Assembly (NCBI GenBank): GCA_030407085.1
Contig: CM059582.1
Span: forward strand, 135,615,001 to 135,679,000
DNA from: Trichopria drosophilae
Lineage: Eukaryota; Arthropoda; Insecta; Hymenoptera; Diapriidae
Direction of reading: 5' to 3'
DNA length: 64,000 nucleotides
The position numbers were made by a program, and so were the translations under genes. Below, piece by piece: positions 58,978 to 64,000 of this stretch (its first letter is position 1; every line of letters begins with the position of its first letter). The notes under the pieces were generated by a model that searched no databases, was not told the origin of the DNA, and saw only the letters and a program-made list of their open reading frames with translations.

Positions 58978-61311
58978 GTTCCAAAATCACTTCGCGTTGT
59001 TTCATTAAATTCGCCAAATTCGAAATTCCATCCATACTGAAGTTGGTTGCAACCGAAGATGATTAATTTGGTTGCTACTTTGTAACGGTACTGGTATTTA
59101 GGACTCTCATTATATTGAGATCCATGTATCTTATCATGCGTCGAATCGTTACCGATAACGCAATCGGTGTCGGTATTATGTAATGCGAACAATGTAAATA
59201 ATGTGAGTTACCATACGTAGATTTATTGTTACTCGGGTTCGTCGAAAACGACGCGTTGGTAGAGCGCTTCCTACCTCCTCGAGGGTTCCCCCACTCAGTT
59301 TTGGGCGTAAGTCGGTCTTTCACGTTTCGATCGTCGAGTAAGTTAGATCAATCTGAAGAGGCAAGACCGAGGAGGGAAATTAAAGTAAGCGCAGTGCGGG
59401 CGCGTATAGTGTAAATTGTTTTTGTAAATTTTAAATGTAAAATTTTCGTATTTGTTTCTTGTTTAACAGGGTGGACTTCTTGCCTCATATTTTTGCCGAA
59501 TCTTCTTGTCAAGGCTTTTTTCCCCTATGATTCGCGCTCATGAAGATCCACACCCCGGAAAGGAAACACACGAAACCAAATCGCGCGATCTTTAAATTTA
59601 AATGCACAGAGATAGTCTCAATTATCGATATATTTTTTGACGGAGGGCACGCGACGCAAAAATAATTGAAGATTTTGATTATTTGTACGTGCCCAGTCAA
59701 ATCGGCAACTGTGGCGTTTATATGTAATGAAGTATTACGGGAACGTTTTTATTTGAATATGCTTCGAGCTTACTCAGTTGGCGCGTCAAATAATAAAAGG
59801 AATACGGCGTTATTAACATTTACGACGAGCGTGCGAGCCCTGTGTTTAATTTAGAAATGATAAATTTTGTTTTGGGGACATAAAATAAAGTCATCTTCTT
59901 TGAAAGTTTGTCTCGTGAAATTGACGTGCATCGTTAAGGATAATTCGCGCGTCCATATATAATTTGGGACTTCTGAAAATGCATCAGTTCATTTGCCGAG
60001 GTCATCGAGAATCCTTATCGCATAATGACGTCATTGCCATTTTTCAAATTGTCGTCCGTTGGTTTTGGCAGAAAGGGAAATTGCCGTCGTGAGGTCTGGT
60101 GATGCCGTGAGTGAAATTCTATCAAAGTTGGTCTCGACGAACCATATCCGTTTGGGTGAAAAAAACCCTGAAAGGGTTCTCTTGAAGTTTTTATATCAGA
60201 TATATTTTGTGTTTGTGAACCGTTAGCGTTCATGTGTTCCCCTATATATACACGGGTTTCTGTTTGTTTTCTGGGTATAATATTTGCTTCATATAATTTT
60301 TGAATTCTTTTTATATTTCGAGAAATAAGATTAATTTCCCTAACAATGAAAAACAGAAATTGGTAAGGGCCCTCGTACGTGTATTGTTGTACCGAGTGAA
60401 AGACGTAATGAAGCTCTTTTTTTTAAATGTTATGTCGTATACCGTGGGTTGTTTTACTTTCACAATTAATGATTTATCCTCTGCGAAACAACCAGACGAG
60501 TCCGAAAGGAAGAGAATCGTTACAACTTTGCAATCAACATACACGATTTGCACGTGTCTTTAAATTCGATGGAAAATTGGAGAAATTGATCGTCGACAAC
60601 CATCCATGGAGAGTAAATCTTGTCGACTGTACCGGATCGCCACTCAGCGTCGCATTCTATCCCATTCTACAAAACTTCCTACTCTTATCAGTTATTGCGC
60701 ATCCACAAAATTATAACTAGCGGAACGAACTTTTCGGCGTATCTGTAGGCGCGTATGATTGGTCGAGTGCTTGACTAGTGTTTTCTTTATCTTTACATCG
60801 ATAATTACATTTTATGAGATAAAATATCGTTACACTTTGTGATTCCAGAACAATTCGTAGGTAGCATTCGTTGACTTACCCGTAGCTCATCCCGAAGCTC
60901 TTGTTTCCCCGTTTCCAGCTTACTAACATTGTAACGGGAGTTTTCCCCGGACTGCTCGTGCCACGACTTAGCCGGTACGCCATAACCGAAAACGAGCCGA
61001 TATAATTTTACTCTAAACGGTCCAACCAGAGAAGGAAGTTTTAGAGAAATGAAACGAGTGGTTTAGCTGGTAAAAGAACAAATATATTCTATAGTTCTTA
61101 CTTACTTATACAACTGTCCAAGTATAGTGAAGTGCGGCTTGCCGCTCAGCCGTGGAGTGTGGTATGTGTACAGACCCTAAGACGGCGGTAAGTTATAATT
61201 CCCCGGTGGTGTCGATTACACCCGAAAGCAAAAACGGGACCGTAAACGGACGGAAGGTAAAGCCGGCCCGGCAAAACCAGAACGGAACGGGAAGTAAAAA
61301 CCGAAGGCACC
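58978..61311. other. Long stretch without recognised gene
   Basis: AT-rich with scattered short frames. Opposing frames near 60300-60563 have no family I can name. The 60900-61150 segment is locally GC-rich and may belong to a retroelement leader. Nothing else supported. Confidence 0.35.
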
Positions 61312-61509
61312 GCGCATCACAGTGCCCCAGGGTAGGAAGACGAAGTGTCGCGCGTCAACGCACTCCACCCAGGTATCGGAACAGGGAGGTCGGACCAAAT
61401 CCAGAGCACAGCGCGTCACCATGCTCCAGAGTAGGAGGATGAAGTGCCACGCGTCACAGCACTGCACCCAGGTATCGGAACATGAAGGTCGGGCTATAAA
61501 CCCGACTCT
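61312..61509. repeat. Two tandem ~99-bp units
   Basis: GCGCATCACAGTGCCCCAGG at 61312 and GCGCGTCACCATGCTCCAGA at 61411 both continue with GTAGGA-GA-GAAGTG, CGCGTCA, CACCCAGGTATCGGAACA and GGTCGG. A frame at 61152-61442 through it is Arg-rich and uninformative. Confidence 0.75.
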
Positions 61510-61566
61510 TCCAGGAAGGAGAAGGTCGTAATCAGCGACCCAAAAAAACTCCGAGTTGCCCGTTTC

Positions 61567-63990
61567 ATGAAAAATGATTCATTAGAAAAATGTGTGCCGG
61601 AAAGTACTCCTATCATGAGTGGCAGAAGCCACCACACTCTGTTACATCGAAATGTTCAACCGGCAAAAGGAGAATTGTTACCAATTGTTGGTACCATGCT
61701 AAATCCAAGTCAATTCTCATTCCGTAAATGGGCTGCATTCGTCTCACGTTGTTCTTTCAACGGCTTGGACTTGGTATCTGCTCCTTCTCAAACGGTTGTA
61801 AAGGTGAGGGTATTGCTGAACGAGGAGTTCACTCATACAATCGCTTCATCAGAATTAGTGAGGCTACGAAGTCGTATGCAATATCGGCAGAAGTTACCAG
61901 AGTAGGAAATAGTACTGCCTAATATGGTTTATTTCGATTACGACCCCCCCCCCCCCACCTTCTTCAATGTACCTGTATTTTCAACCGACGCATTGCTCAT
62001 GAGTTCTCTGACGAATTACGCGCCCCAATTTCGACATCCCTTGTTGGATTGGTCCCATCTTCAGGGATTAATCCTAGCTGATGAACACTCTACCGATGAT
62101 ACCCCCAATCCATCTGATCATCGGCGCTGACGTATATCCCTACGTACTTATAGGAGGATTAGGACTAGCACGAATAGGATAGCCAGTTGCACAAAATACT
62201 GTGTTTGGCTGAGTACTTTAGGGTCGCACTTCAGCTTCGAGAATCTTTTCGAAACAGTCAATTCACTTACACCATACTCGGTCCTCCCTCAGCCTGATAT
62301 AGTTTTTCGTAGATTTTGGAAGAACGAAGAAATCTCTGTTCCTCAGCCCCCTTCAGAGGAGGACATGATGTGTGAGACTCATTTTCGAAACACGCATTCG
62401 TGCGCTTCTAACGGAAGACATGTGGTTCGTATCCTTTTTACCGTAGGTCCTCCTATTAATTGGTGATACTCGAGTTCGTGCAGAACGTAGATTTCGTCGT
62501 AGAAAAATCTCTTGGCCGTCGTCCAGACGAACAAAAAAAGTACTATTAATTTATGCAATAGTATCATGAGGAACTGCTCCTACTCTTCAAGTCCGCAGGT
62601 TGTATATCGACCTCATCCTGCAATGAAGGATCTAGTACGACGACAAACATGCGTGTCGTTTTTAACGCTTCGATGCCGTCATCCAATAGAGCGTCTTTAA
62701 ACGATTTTCAACGTTCGGTATGAAATTACAGAAAGAAATCTTCTTGTTACATACCAGATGGCGTACTTTCAAATACGTCTACAGCACGGACATCGAGAAA
62801 ATGTTCCTCCAAATTTTGGTCAACTCAAAAGATCAACATTATTATAGAATACTGTGGAGAGAATCATCCAAATCATCAGATTCAGGAATTCCGCTTGACT
62901 ACCGACACATACGGTTCCACAAGCACTCCTTTTCTGGCAATCTTCAACAACTCGCTGACGATAAAGGCTCAAATATTCCTCTCGCGGTACAGATAATACG
63001 AGAAATGAAATTTGTGGATGATGTTATGTTTCGTGCACCTTTAAAGGTGCAACTTCGTGTCATGCAGGAAGGATTAACTTCACTATGAAAATTAGGCAGC
63101 TTTCATTTGCGAAAAAATTAATTGCAACCGGATGAAAAAATCCGTATCCTTGGCCTGACTTGGAATCCAGTCTTGGATAATTATAGATTCACTGTAGCTA
63201 ATGAACACATAAATGTATTCACCAAAAGAGTCGCATCGTCTATTATTTCTCGATTATACGATCAGTTGGGTTGGCTATCACCTGTTGTAGTAACAGCAAC
63301 CTTTTTATGCAAAATCTCTGCAAGAGTAAGTTGGACTGGGACACTGAACTTTCCGAGGAATTGCAACGGGTCTAGGATGCCTTGTATTTGCATCTCTCTA
63401 AACCAATATCTCGATACCTCGATGGCTAGCTTTTGGTCCAGAGACGAGTGGGGCCGAATTACACGCCTTTGGTGGCGCCTCGACGCTTGCTTATGCTGCA
63501 GTCGTTTATGTGCGAAGCGTTGACGTAGATGGCTCGATCCTTATTTCTCTCCTGGCCCGTAAGAGGCATGTCGCTGGATCAGAAAATCCTGCAGATTTAG
63601 CGTCTCGCGATTCCCCACTTAGTGAACCCATCACGACCCAGCTGTGCTATGGTTTAGGCAGGATTACTCTGTCTGGCCCACTGATATTCCAGATGTATCG
63701 GATGACGCTCCTTTAGAGCCTAAAATATAAGTGGATCATTCAAGGGAAGCAGTACGAATGCGAACAACATCTTTTCTCATTTTCATTCTCTAACTGAAGT
63801 ATCCTCAATTCCTGACGAAATTTAGTCCGATCCAAGAGCAGTTTAAGATTTTCTTTTATAACTGCGGTGGATTTATTACCTTCTAGCTTTAAACGAAAAG
63901 GGTTAACTTTCTGCTCAAGCCTTTAATCTAAAAAGCCTTTAAGCCATATTACTCGATGTAATAAAAACCCAACATCGAGCACATAAATAT
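61567..63990 (+). pseudogene. BEL/Pao pol: protease, RT, RNase H (5'-truncated, frameshifted)
   Basis: Order of blocks: a protease-like start at 61567, then WSHLQGLILADEH (62049-62090) from the BEL protease end, then FWKNEEISVPQPPSEEDMMC at about 62310. RT follows with FKYVYSTDIEKMFLQILVNS, DQHYYRILWRESS and KFVDDVMF, the palm motif at about 63008 with the two Asp intact (62720-63088). The connection region has RILGLTWNPVLDNYRFT and ISRLYDQLGWLSPVVV (63122 on). An RNase H end, HVAGSENPADLASRDSP, is at 63567-63620. Later codons to the window end still resemble the RNase H-integrase linker. Stops and shifts separate the blocks. Confidence 0.8.
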
Positions 63991-64000
63991 TGTCCGTGCT

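Noticed and set aside
1..64000. A host gene or bacterial-type operon
   Set aside because: All recognisable coding blocks belong to transposable elements; there are no ribosome-binding-site/operon patterns, and the GT-AG intron and SINEs point to a eukaryote.

Overview
The window looks like repeat-dominated nuclear DNA of an arthropod, probably an insect. It is AT-rich and almost wholly built of transposable elements and tandem repeats. The evidence is the mix of families seen: BEL/Pao, Ty3/gypsy, Ty1/copia, Penelope, LINE, mariner with a DUF4817-like N-terminus, tRNA-derived SINEs, and several terminal-inverted-repeat (TIR) and foldback elements. Coding remnants carry stops, frameshifts and in one case a GT-AG intron. 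No ordinary host gene, rRNA or intact tRNA could be recognised. No bacterial features are present.

Layout. 1-1142: 3' half of a transposon-type protein with an XPG/PIN-like nuclease block and a CXC zinc domain. 2403-6408 (minus): decayed gypsy pol, a tRNA-SINE, a LINE reverse transcriptase and a Penelope element. 6406-10242: a TIR transposon whose gene is split by a small foldback element and by a 2.4 kb foldback, the latter carrying a third foldback in one arm; the block lies beside a second transposon-protein remnant (to 10580). 10.6-14.7 kb: nothing recognisable. 15005-17829: another TIR transposon with a conserved but unnamed protein, flanked internally by two tandem arrays. 17.9-21 kb: hairpin and MITE-like elements and a dead mariner. 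21.3-30.8 kb: a diverged roughly 140-bp satellite broken by two TTAA-flanked MITEs and a 5.4 kb GC-richer gypsy-related block. 31095-34615: a TIR transposon carrying the spliced N-terminal half of the same protein family seen at 1-1142.

36602-41598 is a foldback element with arms of about 1.45 kb. Its right arm plus LINE-derived flank is duplicated head-to-tail as two nearly identical 2.9 kb units (39705-45530). 45.7-49.1 kb holds LINE, copia and BEL fragments. 50886-55630 is a fairly long but frameshifted gypsy element (gag, protease, RT, RNase H, integrase). 55891-56275 is a tRNA-SINE. 57.7-59 kb holds BEL gag and integrase remnants, and 61.5-64 kb BEL protease-RT-RNase H continuing off the end.

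The most unusual content is the set of TIR elements whose proteins belong to conserved but (to me) unnamed transposon families, one with a nuclease-like fold, together with layered foldback insertions and the fresh tandem duplication. Element boundaries were placed by eye from matching repeats and are approximate to a few bases.
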